DNA of 64,000 nucleotides, taken from Dyella terrae (GTDB taxonomy: Bacteria > Pseudomonadota > Gammaproteobacteria > Xanthomonadales > Rhodanobacteraceae). The notes below the pieces were generated by a model. That model saw nothing but the letters and a program-made list of their open reading frames with translations. It ran no database searches and had not been told where the DNA came from. Location of the stretch: contig NZ_SIZZ01000001.1 of the NCBI RefSeq assembly GCF_004322705.1, forward strand, positions 620,001 through 684,000, written 5' to 3'. The first letter of the stretch is position 1. Each line of letters opens with the position of its first letter. Positions 41,530-51,349 of this stretch are shown here, piece by piece. The position numbers and the translations under genes were made by a program.

Positions 41530-42383
41530 GCGTAGGTCCCCTTCATGGTGGCGACAAACAGATCGCTGATGGACGGGCGTCGCACCTCACCCATCGCTTC
41601 GAGCGTGGCGCGGTCCGCGCCGTCGAACAGGAAGATGCTCTTGCCAAACACCTGGCGCTCATCGAGCGGCTTGAGCTGGCGGGCGGCTGGCACCTTGTCG
41701 GCGTTGACCAGCACCTCGGTGAATCGCTCACCGACGGCATCCATGTCCGTATCCAGCACCACTTTGCCATCCCGGATGAACATCAGGTCGGTGAGGATGT
41801 GTTCGATCTCCTCGACCTGGTGGGTGGTGACGATGATCGTCTTGTTCTCGTCGAAGTATTCTTCCAGCAAGCTCTGGTAGAACTGCTTGCGGTAAAGGAT
41901 GTCCAGGCCCAGCGTCGGCTCGTCCAGCACCAGCAGGCGGGCGTCGATCGCCATCACCAGGGCCAGGTGCAACTGCACGATCATGCCCTTGGACATTTGC
42001 TTGACGCGCTGTTCCGGCTGCAGCTTGGTGCGGGCCAGGAAGGCTTCGCACTTGGCGCGGTTGAAGCGCGGGTGCACGTTGGCGACGAAGTCCACCGCCT
42101 GGCGAACCTTGATCCAGCGCGGCAGTACCGCCACGTCGGCGATGAAGCAGACCTGTTCCATCAGCGCATTGCGCTGGCTGTGTGGGTCCAGGCCCAGGAC
42201 GTTGAGCTGGCCGTCGTAATCGGTCAGGCCCAGGATCGCCTTCAGGGCGGTGGTCTTGCCGGCGCCGTTCGGACCGATCAGGCCCACGATGCGGCCGGAT
42301 TCGATCTGAAAGCTGACGTTGTCCAGCGCAACGGCGTCCTTGTATCGCTTACTCAAACCGCTGGCAGTGACGACGGCATTCAT
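41526..42383 (-). CDS. ABC transporter ATP-binding protein
   Basis: A 285-residue ATPase with Walker A GPNGAGKTT (37-45), Walker B LLVLDEPTLGLD and the switch histidine in TTHQVEEIEH. The signature motif is SKGM rather than LSGGQ, an accepted variant in this subgroup. A C-terminal extension of about 70 residues follows the nucleotide-binding domain. The start at 42383 overlaps the stop of the GntR gene (ATGA), and its own stop overlaps the permease start, so all are translationally coupled. Confidence 0.88.
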   Translation of the reverse strand: MNAVVTASGLSKRYKDAVALDNVSFQIESGRIVGLIGPNGAGKTTALKAILGLTDYDGQLNVLGLDPHSQRNALMEQVCFIADVAVLPRWIKVRQAVDFVANVHPRFNRAKCEAFLARTKLQPEQRVKQMSKGMIVQLHLALVMAIDARLLVLDEPTLGLDILYRKQFYQSLLEEYFDENKTIIVTTHQVEEIEHILTDLMFIRDGKVVLDTDMDAVGERFTEVLVNADKVPAARQLKPLDERQVFGKSIFLFDGADRATLEAMGEVRRPSISDLFVATMKGTYA

Positions 42384-42742
42384 GACTGGTTCTCCGTCTC
42401 TCGCATGAGGGCCTTCAGATCCAGCCCAAGGCGCTGCAGACGTGCAAACAGTGCCGGCCATTCTTCCTTGAGAAACCGCTCCCTCTCGGATTTGAGCAGT
42501 GCCTCGCGGGCTCCATCGATTACGAACATGCCCAACCCCCTCCTTTTTTCCACCAGTTGATCGTCGACCAGTTCCTGGTACGCCTTTGAAACGGTGAGCG
42601 GATTGATTTGGAAATCCGCCGCAACCTGGCGTACTGACGGCAGCGGGTCGCCCTCGTTCAAGGCGCCGTCCAGGATCATCGCCACGACGCGCTCACGCAG
42701 CTGGCGGTAGATCGGGACGCTGTCGTTCCAGGTAATGGACAT
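42380..42742 (-). CDS. YtrA-subfamily GntR regulator
   Basis: A 120-residue GntR-type repressor of the YtrA subfamily: the N-terminal winged helix (SVPIYRQLRERVVAMILDGAL, LPSVRQVAADFQINPLTVSKAYQELV) is followed by only about 45 residues, too short to bind a metabolite. Such regulators usually control an adjacent ABC transporter, as here, and respond to cell envelope antibiotics. A matching palindromic operator overlaps the promoter of the operon (43102-43125). Its stop overlaps the start of the ATPase gene. Confidence 0.88.
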   Translation of the reverse strand: MSITWNDSVPIYRQLRERVVAMILDGALNEGDPLPSVRQVAADFQINPLTVSKAYQELVDDQLVEKRRGLGMFVIDGAREALLKSERERFLKEEWPALFARLQRLGLDLKALMRETENQS

Positions 42743-42747
42743 ACGGT

Positions 42748-43071
42748 TTATTCCTTGCTGACTCGGCCAAACGAATTGCCAAACGAATAGTAGGGCATGG
42801 CCAGCTGGGCTCCGAGCAAGCTTGCGCTCGCTTCGGCGGCGCGGCTCACGACCGGCGAGACGGTGGCGGTGGCGACGCTGGCATTGGCCAGCAGGGCGGC
42901 GGCGCGCATGTCTTCGGCGGAGGGGCGGACGTCGACCGGGGCCAGGTTGGTGATCTTCACACCATTGATTTCGCTGGGCGGGACGGGTGAGACGTTGTGG
43001 TTGATCGCTGCCAGGCTTGCGGTGGTCAGCAGGACGGAAGCGGTCAGTGCGATCAGGTTCGGCGCTTTCAT
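42748..43071 (-). CDS. Small exported protein leading the YtrA operon
   Basis: A 107-residue product with a signal peptide (MKAPNLIALTASVLLTTASLAA) and a mature part beginning INHNVSPVPPSEINGVKITNLAPVDVRPS, ending YYSFGNSFGRVSKE. AAAGGAG sits 7 bases before the ATG, so translation is well supported. I do not recognise a family. It is the first gene after the regulated promoter and lies 5 bases before the regulator, so it is coexpressed with the transporter; it could be an envelope sensor or accessory protein (inference). Confidence 0.7.
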   Translation of the reverse strand: MKAPNLIALTASVLLTTASLAAINHNVSPVPPSEINGVKITNLAPVDVRPSAEDMRAAALLANASVATATVSPVVSRAAEASASLLGAQLAMPYYSFGNSFGRVSKE

Positions 43072-43101
43072 GGCGGGTCTCCTTTAGTGACCTTGTGGAC
43101 C

Positions 43102-43142
43102 GGTGTTGTAGTGAACTATAACACCACATTTGAACCCGTCAA
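43102..43142 (-). promoter_or_regulatory. Promoter and YtrA-type operator of the ABC operon
   Basis: On the minus strand TTGACG (43142 to 43137) and TATAGT (43120 to 43115) are 16 bases apart. A palindrome GGTG-N16-CACC (43102-43125, one imperfect pair in 12) covers the -10 element. This is the operator form I recall for YtrA regulators of xanthomonads. Binding there would block RNA polymerase, so autorepression is expected. Confidence 0.75.
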
Positions 43143-43389
43143 TAGGCGACCTTGAAATTCGCAACATGACTGATGGCCTATACGGGGTGCTGGGGGTTAC
43201 GCCCGCTGGAACGATCAGCGGACCTGCCCTTGGATGCAAAGGATGGCCCTGGCGTTTAGGCCGGGGCAGGGGCGGGCATCAGTCATCGGATGTGACACTC
43301 AACATGTGCGCGTGCGTCCCGGGCCATCACGACGGTAAGCCAGGCAATCTGCTTCAATAGCCAGTCACTCGCGCACAAGGAACGCACGC

Positions 43390-44175
43390 ATGGATTTCGG
43401 ACTTGCCGGGAAAGTGGTGGTGGTCACCGGTGCCAGCAAAGGTATTGGCCTGGCCTGCGCTGAAGCCTTCGCTCACGAAGGCGCCATCGTCATTGGCATT
43501 TCCCGCAACTACGAAAACCTTGAAACGGCGCAGTCGCAACTCGAAGACAAGGGCCTGCGTATCCATGTGGAGCCCGCCGACCTGCAGGACAGCGTCGCCG
43601 CGCAGCTCGTCATGGAGCGCATCGAAGACGATCACGGCCCCATCGACATCCTCGTCAACTGCGCCGGCGCCGCCCGTCGCACGCCGCCGGCCGAACTGGA
43701 CGCGCACGCGATCCACGCCGCCATGCAATCGAAGTACTTCACCTACATGCATGCCATCGAGCCGGTGATCCGTCGCATGGCCGCACGTGGCGAAGGCGCC
43801 ATCGTCAACGTGATCGGCCAGGGCGGCCGCCAGGCCAACCCCATGCACATCGGCGGCGGCGCCGCGAACGCCGCCCTCATGCTCGCCTCCGTCGGCTACG
43901 CCAGCGCCTACGCCCATCGCGGCGTACGCATCAACGCCATCAATCCCGGCATGACCCGCACCGGGCGCGTGCAGGAAGGTTTGCAGGCCTCGGCACGCGC
44001 CAGCGGCCGATCCCCTGAAGAAGTCATGGCGATGCAGCTGGCCGACATTCCGATGGGCCGCATTGCGGAGCCCGAAGAAATCGCGAATGTGGCTTTGTTT
44101 CTCGCATCGCCGCTCGCCAGTTATGTCACCGGTGCGGTGATTCCGATGGACGGCGGCAAAACCTCGGTGGTGTGA
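43390..44175 (+). CDS. SDR-family protein lacking the usual catalytic residues
   Basis: A 261-residue short-chain dehydrogenase fold. The cofactor motif TGASKGIG (13-20), the NCAGA motif and the PGMTRTGRVQEG and PMDGGKTSVV ends are present. Where active enzymes have Ser, then YxxxK, this one reads NVIGQGG and GGGAANAAL: aligned on the AAL that follows, Tyr becomes Gly and Lys becomes Asn. It may be a divergent oxidoreductase subgroup or a non-catalytic protein. It is transcribed alone, with repeats starting right at its stop codon. Confidence 0.8.
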   Translation: MDFGLAGKVVVVTGASKGIGLACAEAFAHEGAIVIGISRNYENLETAQSQLEDKGLRIHVEPADLQDSVAAQLVMERIEDDHGPIDILVNCAGAARRTPPAELDAHAIHAAMQSKYFTYMHAIEPVIRRMAARGEGAIVNVIGQGGRQANPMHIGGGAANAALMLASVGYASAYAHRGVRINAINPGMTRTGRVQEGLQASARASGRSPEEVMAMQLADIPMGRIAEPEEIANVALFLASPLASYVTGAVIPMDGGKTSVV

Positions 44176-44478
44176 GGACGGCCGCTGGCGCGGCCTGAAA
44201 ACGGTGAACAGTAAACAGTAAACGGAGAAGAGCGGCTTTCGCTCCGGCTCTTACCGTTCACCGTCACCGTAGGTCGCTCGCTGCGCTCGCTGTGAAGCCG
44301 GCCGCTGGCGCGGCCTGTAAACGGTGAACAGTAAACGGAGAAAAGCGGCACCCGCTCTGGCTCTTACTGTTCACCGTTCACAGGCGCGCAGCGCCGACTT
44401 CACAGGCCGCGCCAGCGGCCGGCTTCACAGCGAGCGTAAGCGAGCGACCCCACAGGCCGCGCCAGCGGCCGACCCCAC
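44176..44478. repeat. Mosaic palindromic repeat cluster 3
   Basis: The hairpin GGCCGC-TGGC-GCGGCC occurs at 44180 and 44300 (120-base period), each followed by CTGAAAACGG or CTGTAAACGG, then TGAACAGTAAACGG, and in inverted orientation (GGCCGCGCCAGCGGCC) near 44405 and 44455. The pairs CGGTGAACAGTAA/TTACTGTTCACCG frame a variable loop. GCTCGCTGCGCTCGC-type hairpins separate the parts. The cluster begins at the stop codon of the SDR gene. The following 44479-44697 has no gene and leads to the autotransporter. Confidence 0.9.
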
Positions 44479-44697
44479 CGGGACGAAATGTCGTGCGGGG
44501 GGCTCAAGAAAAATCGTATGCTTGCCGAAAGATTGTGTTGTAGATCACAAAATCGCTCGTCAGATTGGGGAATCCAGGGGCGCATCACTTACCTCGTTAC
44601 CGACGTCGACGCGCGGTGGTGTGAGCGTGTGCGCGATTGAATGACTTCCCAGGCTGATGGGGCATGGAACCCACATCACCCGTCGAAGGGAAGCTCA

Positions 44698-47600
44698 ATG
44701 AATCGAATTTACCGCCTGGTCTGGAACCGTGCCGTCGGCACCGTGCAGGTCGCCTCCGAACATGCCAACGCCTCGCACGGTGGTGCCGGCAGCAACGCGG
44801 GCGTTGCGGTATCGCCCGTGCGCAAGCCGCTGGCGCTCGCCTGCTTGATGTTGCTTGGCCTGGCGTCCGCGCCGGCGTTTGCATCGCCGATCGGTCCGGC
44901 CTGGTCGGTAAATACCTCGGGTGGGCAGGGCGGTATGGCTTTCTACGCCGCGGCCTGGATCGGCGGTGCGGGTGGCACGGGCGGTTCCGTGCAGGACGGC
45001 ATTGCACTGAACGGCGAGAACGGTAAGGCCGGTTCGCACCTGGGTCTCTGGGGTGACGTCGACGGTGGCGTCGGCGGTCTCGCCGGTACGGATGCCCAGA
45101 AGCAAGGCGGCAATGGCCAGGACGGTGCGCGCGGCATCGCGCATGCCGGATTTGGCGTTGGCAGCGGCGGTGGTGGCGGCGGCGCGGGTTTCTATGGTCT
45201 TTGGAATGGCGCGCAGACGATCAGCGCCGGCCAGACCGTGGCCGGCGGCCAGGGCGGTCGTGGTGGCCAGGGCGCTTCTTACGATAGCAGCGCTCCCATG
45301 GGCGGCACCGGTGGCGGTGGTGGCGGTGGTGGCGCGGGCGGTACGGGCGTCATCAACGACGATGCAGCCGATGCGATCGACGTTGCCGGTACGGTGGTGG
45401 GTGGTGACGGTGGCGCGGGTGGTGGTGGCGGTGAGACATGGGCCACCGTCGGTACCAACCCGGTACCGAGTGGCATGCAAGGTGGTAACGGCGGTGATGG
45501 CGGTATCGGCATCGCCTCGATGGGCTACGTCAACGTGGCGGCATCTGGCCAGGTTCGCGGTGGCGCGGGTGGTATGGGTGGTATGGGTGGCGTGGTCTAT
45601 ACCGTTGCCCTGGTCGCCGCCGGGTCGGCTGGCGCGGGCGGTGATGGTGGCAGCGGCGGCGCAGGCATGGGCATGTATGGCGCGCTCGACAGCGATGGCC
45701 ATCCGACGGTTTCGCTCAGCAACGCGGGCAACATCAGTGGCGGCTTTGGCGGGGCAGGCGGCGCCGGTGGTATCGGCTTCGGCAATGTGACGCCGGACTG
45801 GGCCGGCGACGGTGGTAGCGGTGGCGCGGGTGCCTATGTCGGGTACGTGAAAGTCGACAACAGCGGCAACATCACGGGCGGCACTGGCGGTAACGGCGGC
45901 GCTGGCGCTTTCAACACCACCCCCATGATTCCCGGCTTCCAGAGCCAGGGCAGACAGGGTGGTGATGGCGGTAATGGCGGCGCCGGCATGCAGGCCTATA
46001 TGTCGCAGACCCATAACACCGGCGCGATCGTCGGCGGCGCGGGCGGGACGGGCGGCGATGGTGGCGCGGGCGCTGATGTTGGTGGCGGCGGTGGCCTGGG
46101 CGGTCACGGCGGTGAAGGCGTCGTGGCGATGGACGGCACCCTACTCAACGAAAGCCAGATCGCCGGTGGTGCGGGCGGCCAGGGTGGCGATGCCGCACAC
46201 GTCTATGCCCTTAGCAATGGCAGCGGCGGCACGGGTGGTGAAGGTGGCTTCGGCGCTGTCATCGTCAGCATGTCGCAGGGTGTCATCGACAACCGCGGCA
46301 CGATCATCGGTGGTGCGGGCGGCGTTGGCGGCGCAGGCGCCGCGAATGCCAATGCGGGTTCGGGTGGTAACGGCGGCGCCGGTGTCTACGCACTCAATGG
46401 CGCGACCGTCCACAACAGCGGCACGATCGCCGGTGGTGCCGGCGGTAACGGTGGCGCAGGCGCCGGCGGCTATTCGCAGGGTGGCTGGGGCGGCTACGGC
46501 GGCGTCGGCTTCGCCGGTTACGGCGGCACGCTGGTCAACACCGGCACGATCCGAGGCGGCAACGCGGGTGCTGGTGGTGCGGGCAACGCAGGTGCACCTG
46601 CGGGCGGTGGCAGTTACGGCGGCGCAGGCGTGGTGGCGAACCAATACCAGACCATCATCAATGGCGGCACCATCAGTGGCGGCCTCAATGGCGACGGCAG
46701 TCGCGCCGATGCCGTTCAGTTGTGGGGCAACAACAACCGGCTTGAGTTGTGGAACGGCTACCACTTCGACGGTGACGTCAACAGCTTCGGCGACAGCACG
46801 CTGGCACTGGGCGGTGACGCGATCGCCGACGGCGGTGCGGGAGATGGAAGCTTCGACCTTGCACAGCTCGGCAACAGCTTCAATGGATTCACGTTCTTCG
46901 AGAAATCGGGCAGCAGCACCTGGACGCTGACGGGCCAGTCGAGTCAGGTGACTTACTGGCAGGTGAGTGAAGGCGAACTGGCGCTGGCCAGTCACGCTGG
47001 CATTCGCGGCGCGGTAGCGATGGACGGCGGTGCCTTGTCGACGGCACAGGGCGCCCAGATCGTTGGTGACGACGGCTATGCGGGTTCCGATGCATCGGCT
47101 CCGAATCCGTCGATGTCCGGCGGCATGGCCGGCCAGGGTAATGGCGGTGACTCGGCCGTCGTCGGTCACGATTTCACGCTCGACAATGCCGGCCTGATTG
47201 CCGGCGGTGCGGGCGGCGCGGGCGGCGACGCCAACGGTGCCAACGGCACCAGCTATACGAACACCAACGTCAGCTACCCGCAGACCGGTATCGCTGGCGG
47301 CGCCGGTTCGGCCGGCGGACGGGGCGGCAGCGGCGGCAGCGGCGGCGCGGGCGTCTACGGCGATGCGTTCCAGCTCAACAATAGCGGCACGATCGTCGGC
47401 GGTGCCGGTGGTCGTGGCGGTAATGCAAACGGCGGCAATGGTGGTTTGGGTGGCCCCGGCGCTTACTCGCCCGTCGATGGCACGAATGGCGGCGTCGGCG
47501 GTGCCGGTGGCGCGGGCGGTTCCGCGGGTACCGGCGGAAACGGTGGCTACGGCGTGTTCGGAACGAACATGACGGTCTACAACACCGGCACCATCAAGGG

Positions 47601-50600
47601 TGGCGACGGCGGACTTGGCGGCGTCGCGGTGGGTGGCGCTGGCGGCCAGGGCGGACCGGGCGGCACCGGCGGCATGGGTTACTACAACGGTGCGCAAGGC
47701 AATGCCGGCGCTCAGGGCAGCCCTGGCGCGGTGGGATTCCGGGGACTTGGTGGTGCCGGCGTGGTCGGCGCTGGCGGCAGCTCCATCTTCAACGATGGCA
47801 CGATTGCCGGCGGCCTTTCGGGCGATGGGGCGTATCGCGCGAACGCTGTCGAACTCTTCGACGGTGGCAACACGCTGACGCTGGGTTCGAACTACGTCTT
47901 CGTGGGTCGCGTTCAGAGCACCAGCGGAAGCACCGCCGGTGGCGACACGCTGGCCCTGGGCGGCACGCAGAACGGCACCTTCGACATGGCCCAGGTGGGC
48001 ACCACCTTCTTTGGCTTTGCGCAGTACCAGAAGACCGGCAGCAGCACCTGGACGCTGACCAATAGCAATCCGTTGAGCCTGTTCAACCTTCAGTGGTCGC
48101 TGCAGGAAGGCGGACTGAATATCGACGCGTCGGCCAACAACATCACGCGCATCGATATGGCGGCAGGCACGTCGCTGCATGTGCTCACGGGTGCGTGGGT
48201 GGAAGGCCAGAAGGGCGCGACCGGTGCGTCCATCACTCCGCCGCTCCCCAGCAATGCTGGCTCAACCGGCCTGGCCGCCGTGACGTCCCATGGCGGTTCC
48301 ATCGTCAATGACGGCACGTTGGTGGGCGGCGGTGGCGGCAATGGCGGTTCGTCCAATGGCGCTGCGGGTATCTCCAGCGGAATCCCCGGGTCTGCCGGCG
48401 CGACGGGCAACAACGGTGGCACCGGTGGCGTCGGCGGCATCGGCGGCAACGCCGTCGCAGGCTCGGGTTTCACGCTCGAGAACAACGGCGACATCTGGGG
48501 TGGCCATGGCGGCAATGGCGGCAGCGCCAATGGCGGCAGCGGTGGCAGGGGCATGCCCGGCACCGAGGGAGCCACGAATCCGTCCGGGCCTGGCAATAAC
48601 GGTGGCGCCGGTGGCAACGGAGGCACGGGTGGCAACGGCGGTGTCGGCGGTCAGGGTGGGCGCGGCGGCGCGGCCGTGGCCGGCTTCGATTTCACCATTA
48701 CTAACCACGGCTCCATCATGGGCGGCGATGGCGGTACCGGTGGCGTGGCGGCAGGTGGCGCGGCAGGCACGGGCGGTCCAGGTGGTACAGGTGGGATGGG
48801 TGGCATATCGATGGATCCCATTACGCACACCCCCATCAACTACCCGTGGGGAAGCACGGGTGCTCCAGGCGGGAATGGCACGCTGGGTGCCGATGGCACC
48901 CAGGGCGCCGGTGGCGCCGGTGGCGTCGGCATCCTGGCCATGGGCACCAGCCGCATCTTCAACGATGGCGTGATTGGCGGCGGGATGTCGGCTGACGGCA
49001 CCACACTTGCTAACGCCGTGGAACTCTCCAGCGGCGGCAACACACTCGCGCTGGGTGCCGGTTACAGCTTCCTCGGCAACGTCCTCAGCACCAGCGGTGC
49101 CACTTATGGTGGCGACACGCTGGCGCTCGACGGCAGCACCGATGCGACGTTCGATCTCTCGCAGATCGTCGATGTCGCCGGCGCAGGCACCGGCACGCAG
49201 TTTGTCGGCTTCCATCAGTACGAGAAGACGGGCACCAGCACGTGGACGCTGACCGGCGCCACGGCGTCGACCGGCGAGTGGAACATCGCCCAGGGCACGC
49301 TGGTCCTGAGCGGTGACGGCAGTCTTGCCACCGCCGATCGCGTGACGGTGGACGGTACGCTGGACGCCTCCGGTGTCACTGGCGGCTCGACCAGCATCAC
49401 CAGTCTGGCCGGCGGCGGTCACGTCGTACTGGGTGCCAACAACCTCGACATCACCGATGCCGACGACACGTTCTCGGGCGTGATTTCGGGCAACGGTGGT
49501 CTGACGGTCAGTGGCGGCACGCAGGTACTGACCGGTGCCAACACCTACACCGGTGCAACCATCATCGATGGCGGCACGCTCGTGCTGGCCAACGGCGGCA
49601 GTCTGCTTTCGGCGGTGAGCTCCACCGGCACGCTGGTGTTCGACCACAGCGACAACGTGATCTTCAGCCAGATCATCGGTGGCACCGGCGGCATCACGCA
49701 GTCGGGCACCGGCATGGTGATCCTCAACGGTGCCAACAACGGCACCGGCGTGGCATCGGTGGAAAGCGGCACGCTGGAAATCGGCGATGCGACGCACGAA
49801 GGCGCCACCTGGGGCGGCGACGCTGATGTGTACGAAGGCGGCACGCTGCGCGGTCACGGCACCATCTACGGCAACCTGTTCAACGACGGCACGGTGCGTC
49901 CGGGCGGTTCGGTGGGCGTGTTGACGGTCAACGGCAACTACAAGCAGACGGCGGGCGGCAGGCTGGCGATCGATGTCACGCCGACCACAGCATCGCAGTT
50001 GAAGATACTTGGCAACGCAACGCTGGCCGGCACGCTCAGCCTGATCTATGCACCGGGTACCTACACCGCGAAGACGTACACCATCCTCACGGCCAACCAG
50101 GTGACCGGCACGTTTGCCACGGTCGAATCCACAGGCGCGCCGAGCGGCATTTCCTCGACGGTGAACTACGGCGCGACCAACGTCACGCTGGGTATCACCG
50201 GTAGCGGCACGGGCAATGGCGGCACCGATCCGGTCGATCCGACCGATCCGACCGATCCGGTGACGGTGGCGCCGACGGATGGCGCGCTCTTCGCCAATCT
50301 GCAGCGCGCCGTTGCCCTGCAGGGTCAGCACAATCTGTCGACGGTGCTTGATGCTTCCTTGCTGGCACCGACCACCGATTGCGGCGTCGATAACACCTCG
50401 GCCAAGGGCGTCACCCGCTCGGGTTGCAAGCCGGGCCTGTGGATGCAGGCGAGCGGTTCGAACTACCAGCTCGACGGCAGTAATCGCCTGAAGTCCACGG
50501 GTTTTGCGCTCAATACCGGTTTCGATGCCGCCGTGGGCGATGCCGCTCACATCGGTGTGGAAGCGGGCGTGGGTCGCATCAACGCCAACGACCGCGAACA

Positions 50601-51246
50601 CGGCCGTGGTCGCGTCGACAACCTGCATGCGGGTGTCTATGGCTTTGCGAACCTGGGCCCCGTCGTGCTCTCCGGCGTGGCGGATGCCTCGTGGGGTGAC
50701 TACCACTTCAACCGCGCCACCGGCGTGGGCGAAGCGGCGTCGGATCCGAATGGCAAGGCTTACTCCGCCGCCATCCAGGCGGCGTGGCCGATGCAGTTTG
50801 ACCAGTGGAACATCACTCCGAAGCTCGGTGCGTTGTATCAGCACCAGTCGCTGGACAGCTTCCACGAATCGGTGAACAGCAGCAGCGAACTGGCATCGGC
50901 CTATGGCGTGTCGGCCAGGAGCAGCACGGCCAACACCTTGCAGCCGTATGCGGCCGTGTCGTTCGGTCACGCCTTCACGTCGGGCAACGTCACCTACGTG
51001 CCGCAGTTCGAAGTGGGCTATCGCTACAACACCCGCAGTGGCGCGCCGTCGGTGACGGTGGTGGCAGAGGACGGCACGATCTTCGCGCTGCCGGCCAACC
51101 GCCTGGGCAAGGGCACAGCCACCGTGGGCGGTCGCATCACCGCCACGGCAGGCGCCTCGTGGAACCTGTACCTGGATTACCAAGGGCAGTTCTCGGGCGA
51201 TTTGAAGGACAACGCGTTCTCGGTGGGCTTTACCAAGCACTTCTGA
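44698..51246 (+). CDS. Giant glycine-rich autotransporter (type Va)
   Basis: A 2182-residue surface protein. Residues 1-25 are an extended signal peptide region (MNRIYRLVWNRAVGTVQVAS), then a signal segment cleaved near AFA-SPIG (62/63). The passenger has three modules ending near residues 741, 1117 and 1515. Each is a long GGxGG-rich array with recurring NxGxIxGG units, closed by a conserved cap (ANAVEL..GGNTL, GGDTLAL, KTGSSTWTLT). A region of autotransporter beta-strand repeats (TGANTYTGATIIDGGTL) and a DPTDPTDP linker lead to the C-terminal beta-barrel (about 1912-2182, ending in Phe). AAGGGAAG precedes the ATG. It is probably an adhesin. Confidence 0.92.
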   Translation: MNRIYRLVWNRAVGTVQVASEHANASHGGAGSNAGVAVSPVRKPLALACLMLLGLASAPAFASPIGPAWSVNTSGGQGGMAFYAAAWIGGAGGTGGSVQDGIALNGENGKAGSHLGLWGDVDGGVGGLAGTDAQKQGGNGQDGARGIAHAGFGVGSGGGGGGAGFYGLWNGAQTISAGQTVAGGQGGRGGQGASYDSSAPMGGTGGGGGGGGAGGTGVINDDAADAIDVAGTVVGGDGGAGGGGGETWATVGTNPVPSGMQGGNGGDGGIGIASMGYVNVAASGQVRGGAGGMGGMGGVVYTVALVAAGSAGAGGDGGSGGAGMGMYGALDSDGHPTVSLSNAGNISGGFGGAGGAGGIGFGNVTPDWAGDGGSGGAGAYVGYVKVDNSGNITGGTGGNGGAGAFNTTPMIPGFQSQGRQGGDGGNGGAGMQAYMSQTHNTGAIVGGAGGTGGDGGAGADVGGGGGLGGHGGEGVVAMDGTLLNESQIAGGAGGQGGDAAHVYALSNGSGGTGGEGGFGAVIVSMSQGVIDNRGTIIGGAGGVGGAGAANANAGSGGNGGAGVYALNGATVHNSGTIAGGAGGNGGAGAGGYSQGGWGGYGGVGFAGYGGTLVNTGTIRGGNAGAGGAGNAGAPAGGGSYGGAGVVANQYQTIINGGTISGGLNGDGSRADAVQLWGNNNRLELWNGYHFDGDVNSFGDSTLALGGDAIADGGAGDGSFDLAQLGNSFNGFTFFEKSGSSTWTLTGQSSQVTYWQVSEGELALASHAGIRGAVAMDGGALSTAQGAQIVGDDGYAGSDASAPNPSMSGGMAGQGNGGDSAVVGHDFTLDNAGLIAGGAGGAGGDANGANGTSYTNTNVSYPQTGIAGGAGSAGGRGGSGGSGGAGVYGDAFQLNNSGTIVGGAGGRGGNANGGNGGLGGPGAYSPVDGTNGGVGGAGGAGGSAGTGGNGGYGVFGTNMTVYNTGTIKGGDGGLGGVAVGGAGGQGGPGGTGGMGYYNGAQGNAGAQGSPGAVGFRGLGGAGVVGAGGSSIFNDGTIAGGLSGDGAYRANAVELFDGGNTLTLGSNYVFVGRVQSTSGSTAGGDTLALGGTQNGTFDMAQVGTTFFGFAQYQKTGSSTWTLTNSNPLSLFNLQWSLQEGGLNIDASANNITRIDMAAGTSLHVLTGAWVEGQKGATGASITPPLPSNAGSTGLAAVTSHGGSIVNDGTLVGGGGGNGGSSNGAAGISSGIPGSAGATGNNGGTGGVGGIGGNAVAGSGFTLENNGDIWGGHGGNGGSANGGSGGRGMPGTEGATNPSGPGNNGGAGGNGGTGGNGGVGGQGGRGGAAVAGFDFTITNHGSIMGGDGGTGGVAAGGAAGTGGPGGTGGMGGISMDPITHTPINYPWGSTGAPGGNGTLGADGTQGAGGAGGVGILAMGTSRIFNDGVIGGGMSADGTTLANAVELSSGGNTLALGAGYSFLGNVLSTSGATYGGDTLALDGSTDATFDLSQIVDVAGAGTGTQFVGFHQYEKTGTSTWTLTGATASTGEWNIAQGTLVLSGDGSLATADRVTVDGTLDASGVTGGSTSITSLAGGGHVVLGANNLDITDADDTFSGVISGNGGLTVSGGTQVLTGANTYTGATIIDGGTLVLANGGSLLSAVSSTGTLVFDHSDNVIFSQIIGGTGGITQSGTGMVILNGANNGTGVASVESGTLEIGDATHEGATWGGDADVYEGGTLRGHGTIYGNLFNDGTVRPGGSVGVLTVNGNYKQTAGGRLAIDVTPTTASQLKILGNATLAGTLSLIYAPGTYTAKTYTILTANQVTGTFATVESTGAPSGISSTVNYGATNVTLGITGSGTGNGGTDPVDPTDPTDPVTVAPTDGALFANLQRAVALQGQHNLSTVLDASLLAPTTDCGVDNTSAKGVTRSGCKPGLWMQASGSNYQLDGSNRLKSTGFALNTGFDAAVGDAAHIGVEAGVGRINANDREHGRGRVDNLHAGVYGFANLGPVVLSGVADASWGDYHFNRATGVGEAASDPNGKAYSAAIQAAWPMQFDQWNITPKLGALYQHQSLDSFHESVNSSSELASAYGVSARSSTANTLQPYAAVSFGHAFTSGNVTYVPQFEVGYRYNTRSGAPSVTVVAEDGTIFALPANRLGKGTATVGGRITATAGASWNLYLDYQGQFSGDLKDNAFSVGFTKHF

Positions 51247-51262
51247 GTCGTGTTGCGTGGCG

Positions 51263-51290
51263 AGGGCTGCGGCGGTGACGTCGCAGCCCT
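51263..51290 (+). terminator. Hairpin after the autotransporter
   Basis: A 9-bp stem (51263-51271 with 51282-51290) with a 10-base loop follows the stop codon by 16 bases. The T tract after it is poor, so it may terminate only partly. Confidence 0.5.
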
Positions 51291-51349
51291 TGCTGTATCC
51301 CGCGTGGCATGATCGGCGCCACGCTGTTTCCTCATTCGTGAATCGACCC

